Below, piece by piece: positions 1 through 11,100 of a stretch of 16,000 bases of DNA. The DNA is from Symbiodinium natans (lineage: Eukaryota; Sar; Dinophyceae; Suessiales; Symbiodiniaceae). The notes below the pieces were generated by a model. It was not told the origin of the DNA. It worked only from the letters and a program-made list of their open reading frames with translations, and ran no database searches. The position numbers were made by a program, and so were the translations under genes. The stretch is taken from the NCBI GenBank assembly GCA_905221605.1, contig CAJNDS010001358.1, positions 245,001-261,000 on the forward strand. The letters are read 5' to 3'. Within the stretch, counting starts at the first letter, position 1. Each line of letters starts with the position of its first letter.

Positions 1-11
1 GGCCCCCGGGC

Positions 12-86
12 CTGTTGCTGCTGCGTCTGCTGCATCTCAAGATTTCTCCTGTGGGATCGCCGCTGCTCCTTTTTCTTCTTCAGAAC
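12..86 (-). CDS. kinase exon 13: basic, Gln-rich tail
   Basis: Follows acceptor GCAG|G at 87-90 and reads [20 protein letters not shown] followed by TQQQQ, 25 codons, phase 0 at both ends. KKKK plus QRRSHRR could act as a nuclear localisation or basic docking patch (inference). I end it at CAG|GCCCGG because the same AG|GCCCGG junction occurs at two other exons of this gene. If the exon instead continues, it runs off the window in frame as ARG. Confidence 0.82.
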
Positions 87-3000
87 CTGCGGCACATATG
101 GTATAGGGTTTGGGGTTTAGGGTTTAGGGTTTAGGGAAGAGAGTTCAGGCATGCGGGTTCAGGGAGAAAGGTGTAGGGGAAAGGGTTCGGGGATACAAGC
201 TTGAGGGGTTGGGACCCAGGGATACAGCTTTAAAGACAGGGGTTGAGTGTTTAGGTTCATAAGGTTTAGGGCTGAGGCTGAAGGTCAGGGTGCAGGGATG
301 AAGACTTTCTTGAAGGTCCAATGGAAAGCTACCTGAACCCTAAACCCTAAACCCTAAACCCTAAACCCTAAACCCTAAACCCTAAACCCTAAACCCTAAA
401 CACGAGGTTAGGATGTAAGTGAGAGCAGCTGTTCACATGCCATCTTTGGATCTTGATTTAGGGTGTCTAGAACCCTGCCGAGAGCAACCCTGACACCCTA
501 AACCCCAAACCCCAAACCCCAAACCCTCAACCCTCAACCCTAAACCCTAAACCCTAAACCCCAAACCCTAAACCCCAAACCCTAAACCCTCAACCCTCAA
601 CCCTAAACCGGTGCGCAGGGGACTCGGAAGGGGTTCAGGGTGTTAGGTGGCCAAGAGCTTAGGCTTGGGTGCAAAAGAGTTTAGAGCTCACGAGCTGAAC
701 TTACTTCTCCAATCTTACTGGCTCAAAAACCCAGGAAATAAAAGTTGAAACTTTCAGAATGAACTACCTTATAAGAAGCCCAAAAGTTGAAAAGTTGGGT
801 TTTGGGCCAGTAAGCAATAACCAAGGGAATAGAAGGTCAAACTTTATGATAAAAGTTTAAAGTTCAGCTGTTGGAGAGGTCAGTGAATCAGGGCTTCGGG
901 GGTGGGATGTAGAGCTTAGGCTTTGATCTTTCTGGGGCTTAGGGCTTAGGGCTGTAGAGGCCTTTTGGGTTTAGGGCTTGGGGCTTGGGGTTTAGGGTTC
1001 GGGTTTGGGTGAAGAGGGGCTTATAGGATACGAGAGCCTGCCATGTTTCTGCGTTTTCTAATCACACCCTGAATGGCCCTATAGAGAGCCTCAGGTCACA
1101 AAATGTTGAGGGATCCTTAATTTGGTCTAAGGTGCATTGCTTAAGTAAGGCTCTTTAGCTCTGTTGGAGGAGGCCCTGGAAAAGAGTATGTACTTTTTAG
1201 GGGATAAGTAGCTAAAATAGGAAGCCAGAACCAACAAAAAGTATTAAGGTATAGTACTCCAAAACCCAGTTACGTGTGCTTGGCAGCCCAGTAACCATAT
1301 TATAGTAAGGCCACTTATTTTATAATGGAACCCACAACCAACAAAAAAGGCTAAAGGGTACCGCTGGGCTACTAAGTGTGTGACTGCACCACACCCCTAA
1401 ACCCTAAACCCTAAACCCTAAACCCTAAACCCTAAACCCTAAACCCTAAACCCTAAACCCTAAACCCTAAACCCTAAACCCTAAACCCTAAACCCTAAAC
1501 CCTCAGTTGTTGCGGACCTTGGGATAGGGCTTAGGGTTTAGGGCTGAGGGCTCTCGACCCTGGACCTCTAGACCTTGAAGCCCTAAACCCTGTAAACCCT
1601 GTAAACCCTGTAAACCCTGTAAACCCTATGAACCCTATAAGCCCTTTAAGCCCTTTAAGCCCTATAAACCCTATAAACCCTAAACCCTAAACCCTGCACC
1701 CCAAACGGGGGGAAGTCAAAAGAAAACATTTCACGCGCGTCCCTGCTCCCAACGCACCTCATTGTACAAACGATCACGGTAGTCCTCGCCACATTGAGAT
1801 TTAGGGTTGGGGTTTGGGGTTTAGGATATAGGGTTTAGGGTTTAGGGGTTCCAAAAACCTCAAGCAAGAAAGGCGGGTGACTGAAGGTTGAGGGCTTCAC
1901 CAAGGGGGGGGGGGGGGGGGGGGTTGGGGGTCGGGGCTTGGAAGCAGAAATCACAGCTAGGGGTGGGGTTTACACGGTCCTTCCTTCCGTCCTTCTTTTC
2001 TCACTCCCAACAACCCCAAACCCCCTCCCCTCCCTCAGGTGAACATTTTTGTTGGCCCTTTTTGTTTAGGGTTTAGGGTTTTACGGGTTTCTAGACAAGA
2101 GCCTCAAACAAAAAAATGGCCAACAAAAAGAAGACCCTCCCCCCCCCTCACCCCCCCCCGCAAAACAAGGAGACGCGGGTGTGGGGGAGGGGGAAGTGAA
2201 CGCTTCTTGCCCCCACCCTCCTCCCCCCCCCCCCAGGTCCTTTGCGAGTACTATGTGCAAGCGCAACCAAAATGACTGTACAAATGGGCGTTTCCCCTGA
2301 CACCCAAAGACTACAAGCCTGCTTTTCGGAAAGCCCAAGATAGGCACCCCTAAACTAAACCCTAACCCCTCAACCTTAAAGCCCAGCTTTCGGAAGACCC
2401 AACCACCCTATTGCTACAACCCCTTCTTATGGGAACCCGAAGAAGGGTTTAGGGTTTAGGGTGCAGGGCTTGGGGTTTAGGGTTTAGGACCCCAAACCCC
2501 AGGTGAACTCCTGAACCGTGAGCTTCGTGTTGTCATCAATAGGGATTCGGATCGTGCCTTGCCCCCGCACTCGAGAGTGAAGGGCTTAGGGTTTCGAGGT
2601 TTAGGGTTTAGGGAAGTAATTAACCCTAAACTACAAGCCCGAACCCTAAACATCCTACAGTCCTAAACACCCTTAGCTGATGGTGTATGTAATTATGATG
2701 ATATTATTCTGCTTGAAGCCCCTAAGCCATGTAGTCTCAAGATGCCTCAACTGCCCGTACACAAGCTTTCCAGGTGAAAAAGGTGCCTATTTCACTAGCA
2801 TGCGTAGGTCATTTAGACATGTATATGTATATGCAGGGATTGTAAGCGGATAATATCGTTCGTTGCCAAAGAGCCCAACACCCCTTAACTAAGCAATGCG
2901 CCTTAACTCATATTCAGGATCCTTAATATGGACGTTTACGAAAATAAGAGGCCCCCGAATAGTAGGATCCCCTTATAATAAGGACCCCCATAAAGTACCC

Positions 3001-6000
3001 CGAAACCCTAAACCCTAAACCCTAACATCGTTTCGGAAGCCCCCCATATGATTGGCCTATTCCATATCAAAAGGGGAGGTGGGGGGCTTAGGATGGTGGC
3101 TTCGGGGCCTGGGGCGCATGGGGTGCACAGTTTCAGGGTTCAAGGTATGCTTTCTTCTGTGTACTTGAGGTTCATGGTACTTATTAATCAATGAGAACTG
3201 TACTTATATAACTGTACTTGTAACCACATTAGGGCACTTAAGGGGCTTATAAGTGGGTTACAAGTACAGGTATACTTGCTTACTAAGTACCATGAACCTC
3301 CAAGTAAGGGGTTTCGCAGCTATGGGGCTTCGGGTTGAGGGTTTTAAGTTTAATTAGAGGGTGGTAGTGGCTTTAGAGTTCGAGCTTGGGCCCCTGAACT
3401 TCCCCAAACCGAAAACACGTCAAACCCGGGCTTCTCAGAGCCTAGAATTTGAACCCCCGACTCCAGAGCCTGCGCACTCCAAACCCGCAGCGTGAGATCT
3501 CAAATCCGTACTAAACCCGAAACTTCACACCTCCGGGGCCGGCGCGGTCGCAATCGAATTCATCTTCGGGGTTATGAAACTGCACAACATACCTGCGGGC
3601 CAAGACACTCATGTCAGGGGGCGAGAGGAGGGACCCTTAAAAGGGACCTTAGGGTTTCTGTAGGGGTTTTACGGCTGCATGTTGGGGCTACATAGTAGTT
3701 TCAGCCCGCATGATCCAAAGCCAAGGGGCCGAACTCCAGACCCATTTGAGGCTTTAGGGTCCAGGGTTAGCCCGAATGTCAGAGAGTGCGCGGGAATTCT
3801 GTCTACCATTGTCTACCCTAAACCCGACACCACAAAATATGAGAGTAACCCTACGCCGATTCGGGGTCTGGCAGGTCGAGGGCTTTTCGGATTTAGGGTT
3901 TAGGGTTTAGGGTTTAGGGTTGTCAGGCTCAGAAGTTGAGAGGTTTAGGGTTCATAGGGTTGAGGGTGCCTGCTCCACATGAGAGTAGTTCCTGAACCGA
4001 AGCCCTCCGAAACCCCCTTCTTTCTTTCGGCTGCGCGTGGTGAGCTAGCAGGGGCTTTCAATGTACCCCGACAGCAAACGACGTCCTTTCGGAGGGTCTA
4101 AAGTTTATAGGGTTTAGGCTTTAGTGGCTGGGGTCGGTCTTGTTTGTGGCTTTCGGCCTTTTAGGGCCGTTTGGGGTAGGGCTTGGAGGGTTCCGGGCTT
4201 AGGGCAACAAACGCACCAATACTCAAAAGTCTCTCCAGTCCCTGCAAACTCCATGGTTTCGGGTTTCGGGAGTAGGGCCTCTAAGCCCCGGTACAAATCC
4301 CATGCAAGCCTGAACCCCAAACCCCAAACCCCAAAACCCTAAACCTTAAGCCGCAACAGGGGGTTTCAACACACAAAAACGGTGCGCATCCCTCCCGCCC
4401 TTGGCGACGGCGCACGGATGGCGCAAGGCTTCCTTCGCCGACACGCGCTTGCTCGGGTTGAACCTGACCAGGTAGGGTTTAGGGTTTAGGGTTTAGGGTT
4501 TAGGGTTTAGGGTTTAGGGTTTAGGGTTTAGGGTTTAGGGTTTAGGGTTTAGGGTTTAGGGTTTAGGGTTTAGGGTTTAGGAAGCGACAGGCTTTCAGGG
4601 TCTCAAGAAGAATTGTAGGGCTGTAGGGAGCTTAGGCCTTACAGTATTAATACGGGCTTTAGGGTTTTCGTAAGAGTTGCGGGGCTGACATGGCTCTAGG
4701 GCTTTACGGGTTTAGGCCTTTAGGGCTCTACTAAGACTAGCAGGGGCATACAGGGTTGTAGGGTTCTCCTCTTGAGGTGGATGAAGGTTCTTGGGGCGAT
4801 TCTAAACCTTGAGCCCCGAACCCTAAATCTAAGGTCAGAAGCATGGGTCCCTTGCTATAGAACCCTTATATGCACTATATATAAGAAGGGCCAATACTTC
4901 GAATCTCTATAAACAAGGGTAAGGGACACATAGGAAGGACTACCAAACCCTGTCTCTCACATGGCTTTGTGTAGAACAGGTTTGGGGGTTAAGGGTCTAG
5001 GGACCCTTGCGTTGGCGTACGTACTTAAATAGGTGTTTTTCGGCAGCCCACCACAAACAGCCAAAACCCTACCCAAAAAACACAAAAACCTACAAGACAC
5101 CCCAAAAATCACTAGCCAAAACAACCTTGCAATCCCCAAGCCCCCCCCCCCCCCCCCCGAACCCTACCGCTAAAACCCAACATTCCATGTCAAGGCCAAG
5201 CCCCCATGGCTAGCACTGCCAAGTGGCTGCAGGCAAAGTCGTAGAAGGTCCAAGGCCTGTGAGGGACTTATATAGGGATTGAGGGCTTAGGGTTTAGGGT
5301 TTAGGGCTTGGGGTATCGGGAATAATTGCTTCGATTGAGGGTTAGGGAATCGGGATGAAGGGTTTAGAGTTTAGGGTTTAGGGTTTTTCAGTATCGTATC
5401 GGGATGAAGGGTTTAGGGTTTAGGGATGAAGGGTTTAGGGTTTAGGGACTAAGGGTTTAGGGTTTAGGGTATCGGGATGAAGGGTTCGGGTTTGGGGTTC
5501 GGGACATACGGCCTAGGGGGCTTAGGGTTTGCGGCTTGGGGGGTTCAGCAAACCCCTCCCAAAGGGGCAGCCCAACGAACCTGAAGACCTGGAGCAGCGG
5601 GACTCTTTCCGGGCACAGCTTGGAGTTTTAGGGTTTAGGGTTTGGAGTTTAGGCCCTAAACCCTAAACCCTAAACCCTAAACCCTAAACCCTAAACCCTA
5701 AACCCTAAACCCTAAACCCTAAACCCTAAACCCTAAACCCTAAACCCTAAACCCTAAACCCTAAACCCAAACCCTAAACGTTTCGGGTTTTAGGGCTTAG
5801 GGTTAGGGGAACTCCTCTCAGAGAATCGCCGACCTCAACGCTGGCGGATGGGAACATCTCGCTGAGTGGCCTTCCAGAGTCCGGCGTATGTTTGAGCTTC
5901 AGGACAAGGGTGCTAAACGCTAAACCCTCAACCCAAAACTCTAAGCCCTAAACCCTAAACATTAAGTTAGGGAAAGCTCCAAGAGGTCTCGCGTTCTCAG

Positions 6001-8143
6001 GTTCAGGGTGTTTGGTTAGGTGTATGGTTCGTTCCGTACGGCGGCTTGGATGCCTCGAAGAAATCACCATTTGGCCCACATCCTGGTCTCCCTATGTTCT
6101 TGGCGTAGTTGCATGGCTCCTTAGTATGGGCCCCTAAATGGGGAAGCCGTATATACCCCTTATCTACCCTGCAACACCCAACGGCCCATGCTTCAGAACC
6201 TTTAAGGGGGGTAAGGGGCCATACTCAGGGACCATGTAACTTCCCCTTCTATATGTAAAATGCACTAGGCCTAGGGGCCCACCTCAACCCCTAAACCTGA
6301 GACCCTGCGCAACAAACATTCAAGCCGATGAGGCACCCAAATCCCCAAGAAAAATTGGCAATGAGACTCTAAACCTGGCTAAGTCAATAAACCAGGTGGG
6401 TGAGTTGGGAACCTAGACCCTGAACCATCTACCCTAACAACCCCAACAAAGCCTGACCCTAAACGCAAAACTCTGTAAAGCCTCAACTCCTCTAAACCCT
6501 AAACCCCAAACCCCACTAAACGCCCGTAGACTCCTTAAGCCCTAAACCAACCCTAAACCCTAAACCCTTCTAAACCCTAAACCCTAAACCCTAAACCCTA
6601 AACCCTAAACCCTAAACCCTAAACACCAACCAAACCCTCGATGGCGGCAAGCTCCTGGGGCGGCTCATCGGCAGGGATTCGAGCATCGTTGCCTTGGCTT
6701 GGGGCTCAGGTTTAGGGAGTTTAGGGAGTTTAGGGAGTTTAGGGGTAGTTTAGGGGTAGTTTAGGAGTTTAGGGGGTTTAGGGGGTCTTGAGGGGTTTAG
6801 GGGGTTCAGGGAGTTTAGAGAGTTTAGAGGGTTTAGAGAGTGTAGAGAGTTTAGAGGGTTTAGAGGGTTTAGAGGGTTTGGAGGGTTTAGAGGGTTTAGA
6901 GGGTTTAGGGAGAGGGCAGTGCCTCGACTGGTCACAAGGATGGCGATAGGGGCAAAAACGACCGGCAGGGTTTGAACCCTAAACCCACCCCCAATCGGTA
7001 ACCCTAAACCCCAATCCCTAAACCCTAAACCCAACCCTACACTTTAACCCTAAATTCCCTGCATCCCTAAAAAAACTGGACCCTGCCCTCAGTCCTTGCA
7101 CATATGGTCAGAACACACCGCCGAGGAGATGTCGCGAACGTGCTCAAAGGCTCATGGGCAGCTATAGATGCAGTTCAACAACCCTAAACACTGCCTAAAT
7201 CAAGAGAACCATCGCAACCTCCTAAACCCTAGACCCTAAACCCTGGATCAAGTCCGTATAACTCTCTAGGTTGTTTTTAGGAAGTTGGTCTGCTTAAACC
7301 CTAAACCCTAAACCCCAAACCGAAAACCCTAAACCCTAATTAAACTCTTATAGGGTGTTCTTCTTGTTTGCTTGCGTTTTTCAACTTCCCAAAGCCTTCC
7401 CTCGCACCCTATCAGGGCTCCAGACCGCGAAAGGCGAGCGGATCGCCTGCTTGTGAAGGTTCATGGAATTCAGGCGCTGAGGAGCTTTAGGCTCTATACA
7501 ACCTAAACCCTAAACCCTAAACCCTAAACCCTAAACCCTAAACCCTAAACCCTAAACCCTAAACCCTAAACCCCAAACCCCAAACCCCAAACCCTAAACC
7601 CACACCCTAAACCCTAACTTTTAGGGGCATTGGGGACTCGAGGTCTTGAGGGGTTTCAGGGGTCTAGCGGCCCAGCTATCTTGCACGATGGCTATGATGT
7701 CCTAAACCCTAAACCCTAAACCCTAAACCCTAAACCCTAAACCCTAAACCCTAAACCCTAAACCCTAAACCCCAAACCCTAAACCCTAAACCCCGAACTC
7801 GAAAAGAAGAGGCGCATGGGTTCATGGCTGCTTTTCTTTGCTTTTTGGGCGGGAGGGGGCTTCAATGAAGGCTTGAACCCCGGAATGCCCTGAACCCCGA
7901 ATGCCCCTCAGTCATGTTGGGGTTTAGGGTTTAGGGTTTAGGGTTTAGGGTTTAGGGTTTAGGGTTTAGGGTTTAGGGTTTAGGGTTTAGGGTTTAGGGT
8001 TCAGGGTGCACGGTTTAGGGGTTTCGGAAAATGGGTTTTGGGGTCCCCTATTTTCGGAAGCCCCCATATTGGGGGGGCTGGCACGCAGGGTTGTGAGTTT
8101 TTGGCTCTAGTCCACGAAGTTTCTTTGTTTTTGTTGATCTCTT

Positions 8144-8191
<48 letters not shown>

Positions 8192-11100
8192 GGGGGGGGG
8201 GGGGGGGGGTGGGGAGGGTGCGCGGATTCTGAGAGTCTGGGATCTGGGGCCTTGGGGTTCTGGGGTGCACCCAAACACCTAAACCCTAAACCCCTAAACC
8301 CCAAAAGCCCTCACACGAGGGATCTTATGCAAAACCCTAAAGCCCTCACACTTTCAAACCCTCAGCCCCTGCGGGTACTTTCTTCTCATTTCAAACAAGT
8401 CCAGGGGTTTTAGGTTTAGGGTTTAGGGTTTGGGGTTTGCCCGACATGCTAAACTTAAGCGCATCAAAACCATCAAACCCTAAAGCCAAGGGCTTCCCTC
8501 AAGCCCCTCAAACCCTCAAAAACCTCAAGCCCTCAAGCCCTCAAGCCCTCCCTCAAGCCCTAAATCCTGAACCCCTAAACCCCAGAACCCCCCAAGCCCT
8601 AAACCCTAAACCCCCAAGCCCTTAACCCTAAACCCTGAACCTTAAAAACCCTAAACCCTAAACCCTAAACCGTAAACACCCTAAACCGTAAACACCCTAA
8701 ACCCTAAACCCCTAAACCCTAAACCCTAAACCCTAAGCCCCTAAACACCCCCGAAAAGGCAAGAGACCGGGCCTCCACGTCCTCTGAATTCGGTCGGCCA
8801 GTCACCTGCTGCACAGGGGTTCACTTGGAAGCCCCTTCGACTTAGGACGTAGGGTTGATAAAGAGAGTAGAGACAGAGAGAGAGAACAAAAAGAACAACA
8901 AAAAACGAGAGCGAGACAAGAGAGAGAGAGAGAGGAGAGAGATAAGTCAACCCAAAACTGTAAATTCATCCATTGCTTGTGACTCGTTGTCGAATCCGCG
9001 TTCTCTATTCTCAAGTCAGGTGTCCACACAAGGAGGCAAGGTTTGGGATTCAGGGTTTGGGATTGAGGGTTCAGTCGGGTTTGGGCCCCGTGACCGTATA
9101 TGGCCTTTGAGTCTAATACCCCATACCAAAAAAGGTAATGAACAACTCTGAACCCCTTACCCTGAACCGTGAGGGATTAAAGCGCGGCGTGAGAAGTGCC
9201 CCAAAGGTAGAACTTTGATTTAGGAGCTGACGAAAATAAGGGACGCAAATATAGACCCCCAAATGGTAGGATTCCTTCAAAACAAGGACCCCATTAAGGC
9301 TCCCCGAGTTTCGGAAACCGCCATTTGAGGTTCTTGGCTTAGGAGCTACAGGAGAGCTATCTCTGAACCTTCAGCTATCTCTGAACCTTCAAGTAGTACC
9401 CCAAATCTAGGGTTTAGGGTTTAGGGTTTAGGGGTTAGGGGTTAGGGTTTAGGGTTGAGGGTTGAGGGCTGAGGGTGTTGGCCAACGGCGTGGCCCTGGC
9501 ACAGAGGGCCTCCATGATACGATCCAGCTGGTTCATCGTGGATGTACCTTGTGGCCCAGCTATGGAAACCCTAAGCCCTATAAAACGCCCTACAACAGGG
9601 GCCTGAATAATTAGAACAGGGTTTGGGGTGTTAGTGTAGTATATTTATGAAGGGAGCATGAGGGAACACGATTAGTAATTATTCCGACCCCTATGAGGGT
9701 TTCGAGGCTTATGGCTGCTGGGGATTCCTGGGGTCTGCAGGGCTTCTAGGGCCGTTTAGGGTTCAGGGCCTCGGGTGGTTCAGGTTTTGCATTTGGGTTC
9801 AGAGGTTCGCCTGCGTTGCAAGACCACGCGGCGAGATTCTGTAGGGCGTTGGCTGACTTTGCCCGAGCTAGCTTTGGGGTGTAGGACTTACAGTAGGGTT
9901 CAGGGGCTTAGGGTTTAGGGTTTAGGGTTTAGGGTTTAGGGTTTGGGGCTCTACGGCTTACAAGGGTTTAGGCTTTGCCATTGTTGTGGTCACGTGAACA
10001 ACTCTAAGCCCGACTTTAAACCCTCTGCCTTGAAACCGAAACCCGAACCCTAAATCCCATAAGCCATATCGGGATTGTGGGGGCTTAGGGTTCAGGATTT
10101 CGGGTGTAGGGCCTAGAAGCCCCTTGATAAACCCTGGACCCTTACACCCAAAACCCTAAACCCCTACCTAAAACCCTAAAACCCCAAAACACTGAAACCC
10201 TGAAACCCTAAAACCCTAAAACCCAAAAACCCAAAAAACCTAAAACCCTAAACCCTAAAACCCTAAAACCCTAAATCCCTAAAGCCCTAAAACCCAAAAA
10301 CCCAAAAACCCAAAACCCTAAACCCCAAACCCTGAACCCTAAACCCTGAACCCACTGCGCCGATGCCGGGCCTGGAAAGATCGGCTTCCCAGAGAGGAGC
10401 TCGCCGAGGATGCAGCCGACGCTCCACAGGTCTACGCCCTGGGGCACGGTTTAGAAATAGGGTTTAGGGTTTAGGGTTTGGGGTTTAGGGTTTAGGGTAC
10501 CCTAACCTTAAACCCAAAAGCCCCGAGCCCGCAGAGAGTCCCGCCCACTATCCCTGGAGTCGCGACAGAAGCCTCGGGCGAAGTATCCGTATTTACCTGT
10601 CTGAAATCTGCAGGATGGCTCACACAACAGCTGTAGGGTGGGATGATCCAAGCGAATAATGTTTTCCGATGAATTTGTTTATGTACTTGTTAAGGCCTTG
10701 TTGGCATAATATGCAAGTAGGGTCAAGCGGTGGGGCTAGTTCGGTCACTTGGGCAAGCAAACAACTTCCTTCGGTCAGGCAAACAAGGTCACTCAGACTC
10801 AGCCAGGCAAATACGGCCAGTCGGTCAAGCACATAAGGCCAATCGGTCATCCGTCAGGCAAGTAAGATCAATCGGTCGGTGAGGCGAATAAGTGGTCAAT
10901 CCTCTTAAGGACCTTCCCTGTCGCCTCCTATAAGGGCCTCCTCTAGGGGCTTCCTCTAAGGGCGTCTTGGCTTCATGTGCTGTTCCTTCACATCAAAAAA
11001 ACTGTGCACGTACCTGGTCATATGGGACCAATGGATGCGTAGTCTTTCAAGTGATGTCTATCTCTTATACAGCTATGGACTTGAGATGCTGATCTCACAC

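Larger units (their letters stand above)
87..1757 (-). other. intron 12 of kinase gene (1671 nt)
   Basis: GTGCGT...GCAG. Longest intron. Holds telomere-like blocks in both orientations: TTTAGGG-type near 104-137 and 904-1005, CCCTAAA-type at 338-401, 497-609, the long perfect block 1395-1503, and a CCCTGTAAA/CCCTTTAAG variant series at 1581-1695. Contains a TTGGCAGCCCAG element at 1280-1375. No other coding signal seen. Confidence 0.85.
2558..3530 (-). other. intron 10 (973 nt)
   Basis: GTGTGA...AAG. Few telomere-like units (2585-2615, 3004-3026). Carries one copy of the 95-bp dispersed family (2936-3046) and an inverted-repeat element (3162-3306). The rest is unrecognised. Confidence 0.85.
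7447..8772 (-). other. intron 4 (1326 nt)
   Basis: GCCCGG...AGCAG. CCCTAAA blocks at 7502-7615 and 7701-7795 face a TTTAGGG block at 7920-8001. Also holds part of the 95-bp family (8050-8070), a (TA)n-T17-G18 tract at 8149-8209 and a long degenerate CCCTAAA/CCCTCAAG region at 8450-8750. Confidence 0.85.

Noticed and set aside
700-730. ACTGGCTCAAAA, reminiscent of the dinoflagellate spliced leader
   Set aside because: Only a few bases match; not a spliced-leader gene or relic.
5540-5625. Plus-strand open reading [17 protein letters not shown]
   Set aside because: No family match, opposite strand, inside a kinase intron whose flanking exons join in phase.
6750-7034. 94-codon minus-strand open frame rich in [10 protein letters not shown]
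   Set aside because: It is a translation of the 9-nt telomere-like variant array and crosses an intron of the kinase gene.
7660-7705. Minus-strand DIIAIVQD, resembling the kinase EDIxAI segment
   Set aside because: Exon 8773-8805 (SEDVE) joins exon 7426-7446 (AIRSPFA) exactly in phase, leaving no place for it.
8038-8304. Open frames with YIYIYI and [10 protein letters not shown] on both strands
   Set aside because: Translation of the (TA)n-T-G microsatellite.
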